DNA of 64,000 bases, taken from NCBI GenBank assembly GCA_937898685.1, contig CALEJT010000074.1, forward strand, positions 1-64,000, in the 5' to 3' direction. Shown piece by piece: positions 50,013 to 58,413 of this stretch; the first letter of the stretch is position 1, and each line of letters starts with the position of its first letter. A model generated the notes under the pieces. It was not told where the DNA came from and searched no databases. It worked only from the letters and a program-made list of their open reading frames with translations. The position numbers and the translations under genes were made by a program. The stretch is from an uncultured Gammaproteobacteria bacterium (GTDB lineage: Bacteria; Pseudomonadota; Gammaproteobacteria; Pseudomonadales; Pseudohongiellaceae).

Positions 50013-51575
50013 CTAGCCGGCTTCCGGCAGCTCCTTGAAGTAGTAGCGCACGGAGAACTCCTGCGCCTCGCGCGCCAGGGCGGCAGAAAGACTGGGACGG
50101 AAAGGCGAGGCACGCAGCACGCGGCGCAGACGACGCTCGACTTCGCGCGTAACGTTCTCGGAACGGTCCAGCACCTCCATCTTGTTCATCGAACCGTAGC
50201 GCGAGATACGGATCTTCACGTCGACCCAGCCGTCATAGTCGAGCGGCGCATCTTCGGGAATCCCGAATTGACGTCGGCTGTTGGGACGCGGCGCGATCTC
50301 CGGCAATTGCACGGGTACGGCGGGATCGAACAAGGCCTTGATGCGTTCTTCCGGCACGCCCGCATCACGCAGGCGCTGCGCCGCCGCTTCGTACAGATTG
50401 AAAGCGGTGCTGCGACGATCGAACAGCATGTTCCAGTCGGCGAGCCCCACCGTCGGCAGCACTTTCTCGATGGGATCCAGACGAGGATGGGCGTCGTGGT
50501 AGATCTGCAGGCGTTGATAGGCGGCCTGGCCATTCCTGAAGCTGACGGGGCTGAGGGCCAGCTGTTCGCGGCGCAGGCGTGAGCCGGTGGAGGTGACGCG
50601 GCGGTTCAGATAAAAGACCGGGTCTTCCAGAATGCCGGCGCGGTGTGCGCCGAGGAACACGGCTTCGATCAGACGCAGTTCGAGGTCCGTCAGCTCTTCC
50701 AACTGGCTCAGGGTGAGACGACGTGGCTCCACCATGTTTCTGATGGCCTGGTAGTACTGACTCTGCGCGGCATAGAGATTGCCCATCGCCAGTGCGCGCG
50801 GCGTGAGCAGACGCGTGCTCTGCACCCGCGGGATCTGATAGGGGCCGCTCGAGGTGAGACCGAAGGCAGCACCGCCGCCGCCCGAGACGAGGCCGACATT
50901 GTTGCCGGCTTTCAGCGCGCGATCGAAGTTGCCCATGTTCCAGTCGGCGAGCGACACCAAGGAGGGCACGACTTCCACGCTTTCTTCACCATATTGCTGA
51001 CTGGCGAGGTAGTAGAGATAACGTCGGCGCTGATCGGCGGCACCGAGATCACCCCGCGCGGCATAGCTGGTGATCATGCGTTCGATGATCGGGAACTGCT
51101 CGGGTGCAAAGAGGCCGTTGTTGATGCGGCTGATGTATTCGGCCTTCTCGAAGGCGGCGATGGCCTGCTCGTGATCGCCCAACTGTTGATAGCCGAGACC
51201 CAGGGCCAGATAAGGTTCGAATAGCAGTTGGTCGAAGGGCGAGGCTTCCTGCTGCGTCCTGGCAATGGCGTCGAGGTAGGCGTCCACCGTTTCCTGCGCC
51301 AGCGCCGGCGCATTTGCTTCGGTCGGCAGAATCAGTTGTTTTTCGACGCGCGCGGCGATGGGCAGAGGCAGTTTGCCGAAGCGCTGGGGAGCGCGGGGCG
51401 GAGGGGCATTGGAGCCGGGTGGTGGCAACGGGAAGGCGTCGAAGACGAGGCGATCGAGATCGAACTCCGCGAGTGCCGCATTACCGCAAAGACAGGCGGC
51501 GCAGAAGAAAGCGAGTTGGAACGCTCGTAAGGGAGCGTCGATGGCAGCGGAGAAGAAGGCGCGGTGTTTCGACAT
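50013..51575 (-). CDS. Exported TPR protein with C-terminal TonB-C-like domain
   Basis: A 520-residue paralogue of the protein at 48164-49693. It has a signal peptide ending near GNAALA, then EFDLDRLVFDAFPLPPPG, a TPR region with ALGLGYQQLGDHEQAIAAFEKAEYISRINNGLFAPEQ, and a C-terminal TonB-C-like domain LDYDGWVDVKIRISRYGSMNKMEVLDRSENV ending in VRYYFKELPEAG. The paired PVPVQLP before the final domain is shared by both paralogues. ATG at 51575 has GGGAGGG upstream at a rather long distance. Likely a periplasmic partner in a surface or transport process; the role is unknown. Confidence 0.65.
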   Translation of the reverse strand: MSKHRAFFSAAIDAPLRAFQLAFFCAACLCGNAALAEFDLDRLVFDAFPLPPPGSNAPPPRAPQRFGKLPLPIAARVEKQLILPTEANAPALAQETVDAYLDAIARTQQEASPFDQLLFEPYLALGLGYQQLGDHEQAIAAFEKAEYISRINNGLFAPEQFPIIERMITSYAARGDLGAADQRRRYLYYLASQQYGEESVEVVPSLVSLADWNMGNFDRALKAGNNVGLVSGGGGAAFGLTSSGPYQIPRVQSTRLLTPRALAMGNLYAAQSQYYQAIRNMVEPRRLTLSQLEELTDLELRLIEAVFLGAHRAGILEDPVFYLNRRVTSTGSRLRREQLALSPVSFRNGQAAYQRLQIYHDAHPRLDPIEKVLPTVGLADWNMLFDRRSTAFNLYEAAAQRLRDAGVPEERIKALFDPAVPVQLPEIAPRPNSRRQFGIPEDAPLDYDGWVDVKIRISRYGSMNKMEVLDRSENVTREVERRLRRVLRASPFRPSLSAALAREAQEFSVRYYFKELPEAG

Positions 51576-51690
51576 GCTTCTGTGGACCCTCCCAGGTTCT
51601 TGAAGCTTTCACCGTGCCGCCATGTCCTTACAGCGGGGCGCCCGGATCGAACGGATGAGGCCGACGAATGCGCTCAATCATACGCCTGCC

Positions 51691-52764
51691 TCAGTGACTT
51701 TCCAGCCGGTGCTGCAGCAGCAGATCTTCACCAAAGTCGCCGTCCTTGCTGCGCCACACCGTGTGCACGTGGTTGCCGTCGTTCTGCACCAGGTCGTACT
51801 CGAAGAAGAAGTCCGGGCCTTCCAGGCGATAGTAGTGGGCATCGCCCTCGTTGGTGCCGCCGTACCACACGAAGCGCAGATCGTTGACATCGACCTGATC
51901 GAGGTAGGCACGCGAGATCTCGGGACGATAGGCCGTGATCACTTCATCGAGAATGCGCTGCACACCGTCCTTCTGGGTGGCGCTGAGCTCGCGCACGGCG
52001 ATGCCCTGCGGCGGCAGGGCCTTCCAGGCATCCCAATCGGCGGGCGGACGATTCAGCGTGCCCGACAGAATGTCGAAGGGCGGGTTGCCGTCCTCGATCG
52101 CGATTTCACGTTGTTCTGGGGTGAGACTGTTGATCAGGGCCAGACCGGCTTCGTGTGGACCACGCAGGTTGCGGAAACCTGCCAAGGGACCACTCTGCAG
52201 CTTGGCGGGCGAAGCGCCGAAGAAGGAGGGCGTCACGCTCAGCTCGGACGGTGCCACCGCAAAATTCAGCGAAAGGTGATGGCCTTCGAAGCGCCAGTCC
52301 CAACGTTGATCCAGGCTGGGTTCTCCGAAGATGGCGAGCGTGTAGTTTTCCGTACCGCGCGGAAAACCGGCGGTTTCCGTGTCCGCCAGAATCTTTTCCA
52401 TTTGCATGATCTGAATGGCGGAAAGATAGCCCTTGCCACTCAGTGCGGTGTTGAGGAGTTCATGCACGAGTGCGCGTTGCTCGGCCGTCATGAAGTCGAG
52501 CGGCAGACCTTTGCGCAGGTAGGGCCAGTAGACGTAGTTGGTGCGTTCGGGATCGTCGGGGGCGAGCAGCGCCAGTTCGCGGCGGTTGTAACCCACGGAA
52601 GTTTCCAGACCGCTGGGGCGCCCCTCCATGGTGGCGAGAAAGGCCCGTGCGATGCGCGTCATCTCGGCATTGATGGTGGCGATGTCGGGACCTTCGGCCT
52701 TGTCGGCAAACGCACTGTGTGCTGCAAGACACGAGAGACTGGCGAGCAGGAGCAGGGTACGCAT
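51691..52764 (-). CDS. DUF3500 domain exported protein
   Basis: A 357-residue protein with signal peptide MRTLLLLASLSCLAAHSAFA. It matches the DUF3500 family: WDWRFEGHHLSLNFAV, VTPSFFGASPA and the C-terminal HVHTVWRSKDGDFGEDLLLQH, with several conserved His and Asp residues that could bind a metal. Function is unknown. ATG at 52764 follows AAAGGAA; a longer frame to 52872 adds a lysine-rich leader that is unlikely to be translated. Single gene, divergent from the LigB-type dioxygenase. Confidence 0.82.
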   Translation of the reverse strand: MRTLLLLASLSCLAAHSAFADKAEGPDIATINAEMTRIARAFLATMEGRPSGLETSVGYNRRELALLAPDDPERTNYVYWPYLRKGLPLDFMTAEQRALVHELLNTALSGKGYLSAIQIMQMEKILADTETAGFPRGTENYTLAIFGEPSLDQRWDWRFEGHHLSLNFAVAPSELSVTPSFFGASPAKLQSGPLAGFRNLRGPHEAGLALINSLTPEQREIAIEDGNPPFDILSGTLNRPPADWDAWKALPPQGIAVRELSATQKDGVQRILDEVITAYRPEISRAYLDQVDVNDLRFVWYGGTNEGDAHYYRLEGPDFFFEYDLVQNDGNHVHTVWRSKDGDFGEDLLLQHRLESH

Positions 52765-52948
52765 GAAGATTCCTTTCGGGTCGGCGCGACTGCGCTTCGT
52801 GTTGTAGTTCTTGTTTATTGTTTTGCGTTTTATGAACTTCGCGCGCATTTTGACGGCGTGCAATGGGCGCAAGTGTACCCCAGCGCCCCAAAAATGTTAG
52901 TCTGCCCAGCCCCTAGGGCCAGGAGTAGTTAAGGCGCAGGAGTAGTCC

Positions 52949-53749
52949 ATGAGTACGCGCGCACCGATTCTGTACTTGCCTCACGGCGGCGGTCCGCTGC
53001 CTCTGACGAACGATCCTTCACACGCCGAGCTGAAGAGCTTTCTGCAGACCTTGCCCGAGCGTTTCCCGAAGCCGCGCGCGATCGTGATGATCAGTGCGCA
53101 TTGGGAAGCCCCGCGCGTCTGCGTGTATGACGATCCGGCACCGGAGCTTCTGTTCGACTACTACAACTTTCCCCTCGAAACCTATCAGTACCGCTATCCC
53201 GCACCCGGCGAACCGCACCTCGCGGACAAGGTGCAGAGCTTGCTGACGGAGCTGGGTTTCGAAGCCGCCACCTTGCAGGGGCGCGGATTCGATCACGGCA
53301 TGTTCGTGCCGATGATGCTGCTCTACCCCGAGGCCGACGTGCCTTGTGTACAGGTGTCGCTCATCAAGGGACTCGATCCACGCACGCATCTGGACATTGG
53401 CGTGGCGTTACGTCCCTTGCTCGACGAGAACGTGGCGATCATCGGTTCCGGCATGAGCTTCCACAACATGCGCGCGCTGTTGTCGGAACCCGATCCGCGT
53501 CTTTCTCAGGCCAGCGATGCCTTCGATGAATGGCTGGTGGAGACCATGACCTCGGCGCTGTCCGACCGTGAGCAACGTGAACGGCTCATCGAGTGGGAAA
53601 AGGCGCCCTACGCGCGTTTCTGTCATCCGCGTGAAGAGCATCTGATGCCGCTCTTCGTCTGTGCCGGCGCTTCCGGTTTCACCAATGCCGAGCTCATCTT
53701 CAACCGTGTGCTGATGGGGCATCGCGTCAGCGGTTTCGGATGGTTCTGA
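52949..53749 (+). CDS. Extradiol ring-cleavage dioxygenase, DODA/YgiD type
   Basis: A 266-residue class III (LigB-type) dioxygenase. LPHGGGPLPL supplies one metal His, SAHWEAPR another, and GFDHGMFVPM holds the catalytic His region; GSGMSFHNMR and REEHLMPLFVCAGA are also typical of the YgiD/4,5-DOPA dioxygenase group. It would cleave a catecholic substrate using non-heme Fe or Zn; the natural substrate is unclear. ATG at 52949 has AGGAG upstream. Single gene converging with fumC. Confidence 0.88.
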   Translation: MSTRAPILYLPHGGGPLPLTNDPSHAELKSFLQTLPERFPKPRAIVMISAHWEAPRVCVYDDPAPELLFDYYNFPLETYQYRYPAPGEPHLADKVQSLLTELGFEAATLQGRGFDHGMFVPMMLLYPEADVPCVQVSLIKGLDPRTHLDIGVALRPLLDENVAIIGSGMSFHNMRALLSEPDPRLSQASDAFDEWLVETMTSALSDREQRERLIEWEKAPYARFCHPREEHLMPLFVCAGASGFTNAELIFNRVLMGHRVSGFGWF

Positions 53750-53764
53750 TCCGATCGGTTGGAT

Positions 53765-55171
53765 TCAGCTCTCCGCTTGCGACAATCCCGTCATCGCTTC
53801 CGGTCTCACCCACTGATCGAATTGCTCGGCAGTGAGTAGGCCGAGCTTCACCGCTTCCTCCTTCAAGGTCGTGCCGTTCTTGTGCGCGGTCTTCGCGATC
53901 AGCGCCGCTTTCTCGTAACCGATGTGGGGATTGAGAGCCGTGACCAGCATCAGGGAATTGTCGAGGTGGCGACGGATCGCGGCGTGGTTGGGTTCGATGC
54001 CGCGCGCGCAGTGGGCATCGAACGAGAGACAGGCATCGCCGAGCAAGGTTGCGGACTGCAGTGCATTGGCAGCGATCAGGGGTTTGAACACGTTGAGCTG
54101 ATAGTGACCCTGCATGCCGCCGATGGTGATGGCCATGTCGTTGCCGATCACCTGCGCGCACACCATCGTCAAGGCCTCGCACTGCGTCGGATTCACCTTG
54201 CCGGGCATGATCGAGGAACCGGGTTCGTTCGCCGGCAGCAGGAGTTCGCCGATGCCGCTGCGAGGGCCTGAGGCGAGCATGCGGATGTCGTTGGCGATCT
54301 TGTTGAGCGCAACCGCCAACCGTTTCAGCGCGCCGTGACTTTCGACCACGGCATCGTGTGCCGCGAGCGCGGCGAATTTGTTGTCGGCGCTGCGGAAGGG
54401 ATGGCCGGTGAGCTCGGCGATCTTCTCCGCCACGAGCTCGGCATAGCCGGGCGGTGCATTGATGCCGGTACCAACCGCCGTGCCGCCCGCCGCGAGTTCA
54501 GCCAGGTGCTCGAGCGTGTTGCAGAGCGCTTCCAATCCTTGGTCCAGTTGCGCCACGTACCCAGAAAACTCCTGCCCCAACGTGAGCGGAGTCGCATCCA
54601 TCAAATGCGTACGGCCGATCTTCACCACGTCCATGAAGGCTTCGGATTTCTCGTGCAGGGTGTCGCGCAGCCGTTCGATGGCGGGAATGGTGTGCTCCGC
54701 CAGCTTGCGATAGATGGCGATGTGCATCGCGGTGGGGAAGGTGTCGTTGCTCGACTGCGAGCGATTGACGTCGTCGTTGGGATGGATGGCGGGCTTGCCT
54801 TCGCCCAGGGTGCCGCCCGCGAGTACATGCGCACGGTTGGCGATCACTTCGTTGACGTTCATGTTGGTCTGGGTGCCCGAGCCGGTCTGCCAGATCACGA
54901 GCGGGAACTGATCATCGTGTTCGCCGGCGAGGATCTCGTCGCACACGGCGATGATGCCTTCGGCCTTCTGGAAGGGCAGCACGCCGAGCTCGCGGTTCGC
55001 CAACGCCGCCGCTTTCTTCAGGATGGCGAAGCCATGGATGATCTCGAGCGGCATGCTGGCGGAGGGACCGATGCGGAAATTGCCGCGCGAGCGCTCCGTT
55101 TGAGCTCCCCAGTACTTGTCGGCGGGCACCTGCACTTCGCCCATGGTGTCGGTTTCGATGCGATAGGCCAT
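53765..55171 (-). CDS. fumC: Class II fumarate hydratase
   Basis: A 468-residue, iron-independent fumarase of the TCA cycle. The superfamily signature GSSIMPGKVNPTQ lies near residues 318-330; GSGTQTNMNVNEVIANRA and GRTHLMDATPLTLGQEFSGY are the other two active-site regions. Length is standard. Being cluster-free it resists oxidative stress, which fits the redox genes in the window. The GATE-like second-site residues are not diagnostic. Single gene with ATG at 55171. Confidence 0.96.
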   Translation of the reverse strand: MAYRIETDTMGEVQVPADKYWGAQTERSRGNFRIGPSASMPLEIIHGFAILKKAAALANRELGVLPFQKAEGIIAVCDEILAGEHDDQFPLVIWQTGSGTQTNMNVNEVIANRAHVLAGGTLGEGKPAIHPNDDVNRSQSSNDTFPTAMHIAIYRKLAEHTIPAIERLRDTLHEKSEAFMDVVKIGRTHLMDATPLTLGQEFSGYVAQLDQGLEALCNTLEHLAELAAGGTAVGTGINAPPGYAELVAEKIAELTGHPFRSADNKFAALAAHDAVVESHGALKRLAVALNKIANDIRMLASGPRSGIGELLLPANEPGSSIMPGKVNPTQCEALTMVCAQVIGNDMAITIGGMQGHYQLNVFKPLIAANALQSATLLGDACLSFDAHCARGIEPNHAAIRRHLDNSLMLVTALNPHIGYEKAALIAKTAHKNGTTLKEEAVKLGLLTAEQFDQWVRPEAMTGLSQAES

Positions 55172-55227
55172 GCTTTCCTCCGTTACGCTTGCTCGTGAGC
55201 GATGCGTGGCAGCTTCTCACGGAAGCA

Positions 55228-55238
55228 GGGGACAGTCA
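55228..55238 (-). repeat. Solitary GTGACTGTCCC-type repeat
   Basis: GGGACAGTCAC, the complement of the dispersed 11-mer family, lies between fumC and the next gene. It is flanked by GGAAGCAG and CGCCGTGAG, without a second copy close by. Confidence 0.7.
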
Positions 55239-55382
55239 CCGCCGTGAGCGCCGCACGAAGAGTGCGAATCAGGGAAATTTACCGTTGTTGCACGGCGAAG
55301 CATTGCAGTAGAGTGGCGCCCAACCACAACAGCCCAACTGGCCCCAGACCAGTGAAGGCGTCCTGATTCAGAGGGAACAATC

Positions 55383-56516
55383 ATGCTCACCGTTCGTCGA
55401 CTCGCCTTGGTTGGGGCCTTGGCCGGCTCGCTTTTCAGCCCACTCGTTCTTGCCCAAACCATCTCCGGCCCGACCGTGGCGGATGCAGGTGCCAACCTGT
55501 TCAAGCCCTCCGCCGGTCCGCTCGATCCCGCCAATCGTCTGCGGCTGTCGGTTCCTGCCGATCAACGCCCGCCGATTCTGCGTGAAGCCTTGGTCGAAGT
55601 ACTGGTCGACGTCGATGCCTCCGGCAAGGTGGATGACGTCGATGTGATCGATGGCAGCTTCCTGGACAGCGCCGTGCGCCGTCTCGTGGAAACTTCCGTG
55701 AAACAGATGACCTTCAATCCCGCGACGCAGGGCGGCAATGCGGTTGCCTTCAAGGATCTGCATCTGCAGGTGCTATTGCGCGGTGCCAACCCGCCGGGTG
55801 TCACCGATGCCATGCGGCAGGAGCTGGTGGAACTCGCCGCCAAGATCGAAGCGGATGATTTCAAGGGAGCCGAGCGCCAGATCAACAACCTGCTGGAGCG
55901 CGATGCGGCGCGACTGTTCGAGATGGCGGTGCTGCAGGATCAGTTGGTCAGCATCTACATGGAAACCGAACGTCTGCCCGAAGCGCTGCTCGCGAGCCGC
56001 ATCGCCACACAGCGCAGCCCTGCGGTCAGACCGGAAGGCGAGGCGCCACCGGAGGCAAGCTTCCCCGACACCTTCCTTTCACCGGAGCTGCATGTCGAAG
56101 CGTTGCGCAAGCGCTTGATGCTGGCGCTGGTCAACAACCAGGTGGGCGAGGCCCTGCAGGTGTTCGAAGAGCTGCAGTCGGCCGCTGCGGCAACGGGCAA
56201 GAGCGATTCGATCGCGAATCTGTCGGAGCAGATCCAGCGAGTGAAGGAACTGCTCGCGTCCGAAGAACCGGTGGGCAGTGCGGTCTACCTGATCAATGGT
56301 GAGTGGAGCTACACGATGTCGCCACGTCGCATCTTCGGTGTGACGGGCCTCGAGGGACAGGTCGATGCCATCGACGTTTCGTGTGGTGATGCCCTGCGTC
56401 GTTTGCCTTTCCAGAACGACAGCGAATGGCGCATCCCCGATTCCTGGGGCCAATGTGATCTGATCTTCCGCGGTAAGAAAGGCAGCAAGTTCCTGTTGTA
56501 CGAGTATCTCAACTAG
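55383..56516 (+). CDS. Exported protein with TonB-C-like and TPR-like regions
   Basis: A 377-residue protein with signal peptide MLTVRRLALVGALAGSLFSPLVLA. Residues about 60-140 resemble a TonB C-terminal domain (VEVLVDVDASGKVDDVDVIDGS and FNPATQGGNAVAFKDL), here N-terminal rather than C-terminal. Residues about 145-300 are TPR-like helices (LPEALLASRIATQ, NNQVGEALQVFEELQ). The last 70 residues form a separate domain with two Cys (VSCGDALRRL, GQCDLIF). GAGGGAAC precedes the ATG. Followed after 25 bp by another exported protein, probably one operon. Third member of the TPR/TonB-C set in the window. Confidence 0.6.
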   Translation: MLTVRRLALVGALAGSLFSPLVLAQTISGPTVADAGANLFKPSAGPLDPANRLRLSVPADQRPPILREALVEVLVDVDASGKVDDVDVIDGSFLDSAVRRLVETSVKQMTFNPATQGGNAVAFKDLHLQVLLRGANPPGVTDAMRQELVELAAKIEADDFKGAERQINNLLERDAARLFEMAVLQDQLVSIYMETERLPEALLASRIATQRSPAVRPEGEAPPEASFPDTFLSPELHVEALRKRLMLALVNNQVGEALQVFEELQSAAAATGKSDSIANLSEQIQRVKELLASEEPVGSAVYLINGEWSYTMSPRRIFGVTGLEGQVDAIDVSCGDALRRLPFQNDSEWRIPDSWGQCDLIFRGKKGSKFLLYEYLN

Positions 56517-56541
56517 ACGCCACGCGGCGCAGGAGAACGAC

Positions 56542-57087
56542 ATGCAGCGACAGACTTGGCGGGTGAGGCAATGGTGTTGGTTGGTGTTGGTCTCCTGCGG
56601 ACTCTCATTGAGCGTGGTGGCGGCCGAGTCCGCCGCACCACGCCGGCTCAACGCCATCCTCAAGGACATCAAGAGCGCCGAGACCGACGTCTACAAGGTG
56701 TTCAACGACATCAACAGCGACGACCAGTTCGACTTCGTCTGTTACTCGTACGAGGAAACGGGTTCGAAATTGCGGCGCCGCACCTGTGAGCCGCAGTTCA
56801 TGCGCACCGCGCGCAAGCGCGAGGCGGATCGCTTCATGGAAGGGCGTCAGACCGGCACGGACCGCGCCGTACCGATGGTGGAAAGCGGCCTGCAATTCAG
56901 CGTGGCAAGCGAGATGGCGGCGTTGCAGCAGGAACTCCAGCGCGCCATGCAGCAGAACCCTGAGATGACGGCGAAGATGGACCGGCTGCAGGCGTTCATC
57001 GACGAATACACCAGTCATCCCCGCGCCCAGAAAGATGAGCCCACCCTGGGCTTCCTGGCGCGCTATCTGTTGCGCACTGCGCAGTGA
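56542..57087 (+). CDS. Uncharacterised exported protein
   Basis: A 181-residue protein with signal peptide (WCWLVLVSCGLSLSVVAAE) and a helical mature part. The segment VYKVFNDINSDDQFDFVCYSYEETGSKLRRRTCEPQFM carries two Cys that may form a disulfide, and SEMAALQQELQRAMQQNPEMTAKMDRLQAF is amphipathic. I do not know the family. GCAGGAG precedes the ATG. In operon with the TonB-C/TPR protein upstream. A terminator-like hairpin follows about 105 bp downstream. Confidence 0.6.
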   Translation: MQRQTWRVRQWCWLVLVSCGLSLSVVAAESAAPRRLNAILKDIKSAETDVYKVFNDINSDDQFDFVCYSYEETGSKLRRRTCEPQFMRTARKREADRFMEGRQTGTDRAVPMVESGLQFSVASEMAALQQELQRAMQQNPEMTAKMDRLQAFIDEYTSHPRAQKDEPTLGFLARYLLRTAQ

Positions 57088-57522
57088 GGTAGGGCGGGCT
57101 TCTGGCCGACTTGGTGCAATTCGACTTGCACCGCGTGCAGCAGAGCCAGGCCTGCCTTTGACTCATCCATCTTCAGCACTTCCTTCAAACGGCTCAGCGA
57201 ACCCGCTGAGCTTGTTTGTTTGCTCCCGCCAGACTTTCCATTGCCGCTGAGCGCTGCGTCGAGGTGAAGCGGATGGCCACGCGGCTCATGCGCTGGTGTA
57301 CTTCCCCAGTACTACTCGCAATTGGCCATGTTTTTCGCGCGCCTCCCTGCTATCGACGCCGCCGCAGCAGGACGTTCGTCGTGCGCGCCGGGGCCGGCTC
57401 CTTCCGTCGCGCGCGATCTCTTCACCGTGGTATTGGGGGCGATGCCGCGGTTCTCCACGCGGATCTGAAGTGCGTTCTGGGGCTGGTAAAAGGCGAGGCT
57501 CGAGAACGTGCGGTGCCGAGAC
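57088..57522. other. Intergenic region
   Basis: 435 bp between convergent genes. No supported gene: open frames here are arginine-rich and domain-free. It holds a terminator-like hairpin at 57192-57222. Confidence 0.55.
57192..57222 (+). terminator. Terminator-like hairpin
   Basis: GCTCAGCG-AACC-CGCTGAGC is a perfect 8-bp stem followed by TTGTTTGTTT. It could end the operon at 55383-57087, although it is about 105 bp past the last stop. Confidence 0.6.
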
Positions 57523-57885
57523 TCAGGCAATCTTGTCGCGGAACACGAAATACACAGCGCCGAGCAGACACAGGCCCGCCCATAGGTAGTCCAGCTTCAG
57601 CGGTTCTTTCAGATAGAACAGGGCGAAGGGAACGAACACGCTGAGCGTGATCACTTCCTGCATGATCTTGAGCTGGCCGATGCTGAGCACGCCATAGCCG
57701 ATGCGATTGGCCGGTACCTGCAGCAGATACTCGAACAGCGCGATGCCCCAACTGAACAGCGCCGCGATGAACCACGGCTTGTGGTTGAGTTCCTTCAGAT
57801 GCGCGTACCACGCGAAGGTCATGAAGACGTTGCTGCAGATCAGCAGCGTGATCGAGATGACGAGCGGAGAAAAGGGCAGCGTCAT
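57523..57885 (-). CDS. DUF486 (DMT superfamily) membrane protein
   Basis: A 120-residue four-helix membrane protein of the DUF486 family, related to small DMT proteins. The segments NVFMTFAWYAHLK, FEYLLQVPANRIGY and QLKIMQEVITLSVFVPFALFYLKEPL are typical, and length is standard. Function is unknown. It follows lptE on the same strand after 36 bp, in the place where holA is usually found in gammaproteobacteria. Confidence 0.88.
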   Translation of the reverse strand: MTLPFSPLVISITLLICSNVFMTFAWYAHLKELNHKPWFIAALFSWGIALFEYLLQVPANRIGYGVLSIGQLKIMQEVITLSVFVPFALFYLKEPLKLDYLWAGLCLLGAVYFVFRDKIA

Positions 57886-57921
57886 GGGAAACCCGATGCA
57901 GAAGATTGGAGAGGCAAACTC

Positions 57922-58404
57922 CTACAGCGACAGGGACTGCAGGCGACGCAGCAGCTGACGGCTCAGATCCTGGCGCATCTCGCGCAGAATCTGCTCCGCT
58001 TCCTGCGTTTTCGCCACGGCATTTTCCGGGTCGGCCAGATAGACGCGTGACAGCGTCAATCGCTCCGGTCCTGCCACCACCGTGGTGCCCTGGCGCAGCT
58101 GCCAGGGCAGGGCGAGGGTCAGTTCATATTCGCCGGCGCGCGCGTTGACGTTCACGCTCACCACGCGCTCGCTGCGCTCCTCGTTGCCGATGCCGAGGCG
58201 ATAGCCGAGTCCAGGCTCTTCGGCGAGCTGCACGCGATTGTTTTCGAGCACGCGACGCAGCTCGCGCAGCATGTCGCTATCGGCATCGAGCGCTTCGAGG
58301 TAGAGCGGCTGCAGTTGCGCCGGCAGTTCTGCCGAACCGCGCAGGGTGAAGCCGCAGCTCGCGAGCAGCAGCGTGAAGGAGAGTAGCGCGAGTCGGAGCA
58401 ACAT
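57922..58404 (-). CDS. lptE: LPS-assembly lipoprotein LptE
   Basis: A 160-residue outer-membrane lipoprotein that plugs the LptD barrel during lipopolysaccharide insertion. The lipobox LLASC gives C17, followed by the family start GFTLRG, then PLYLEALDAD and a C-terminal helix LREMRQDLSRQLLRRLQSL. It lies 9 bp after leuS, the classical gammaproteobacterial leuS-lptE arrangement, but the next gene is DUF486 rather than holA. Confidence 0.92.
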   Translation of the reverse strand: MLLRLALLSFTLLLASCGFTLRGSAELPAQLQPLYLEALDADSDMLRELRRVLENNRVQLAEEPGLGYRLGIGNEERSERVVSVNVNARAGEYELTLALPWQLRQGTTVVAGPERLTLSRVYLADPENAVAKTQEAEQILREMRQDLSRQLLRRLQSLSL

Positions 58405-58413
58405 AGGACGTAC

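Noticed and set aside
57216..57644. A 142-codon plus-strand frame
   Set aside because: Arginine/serine-rich, no ribosome site and no domain; it runs into the end of the DUF486 gene on the other strand.
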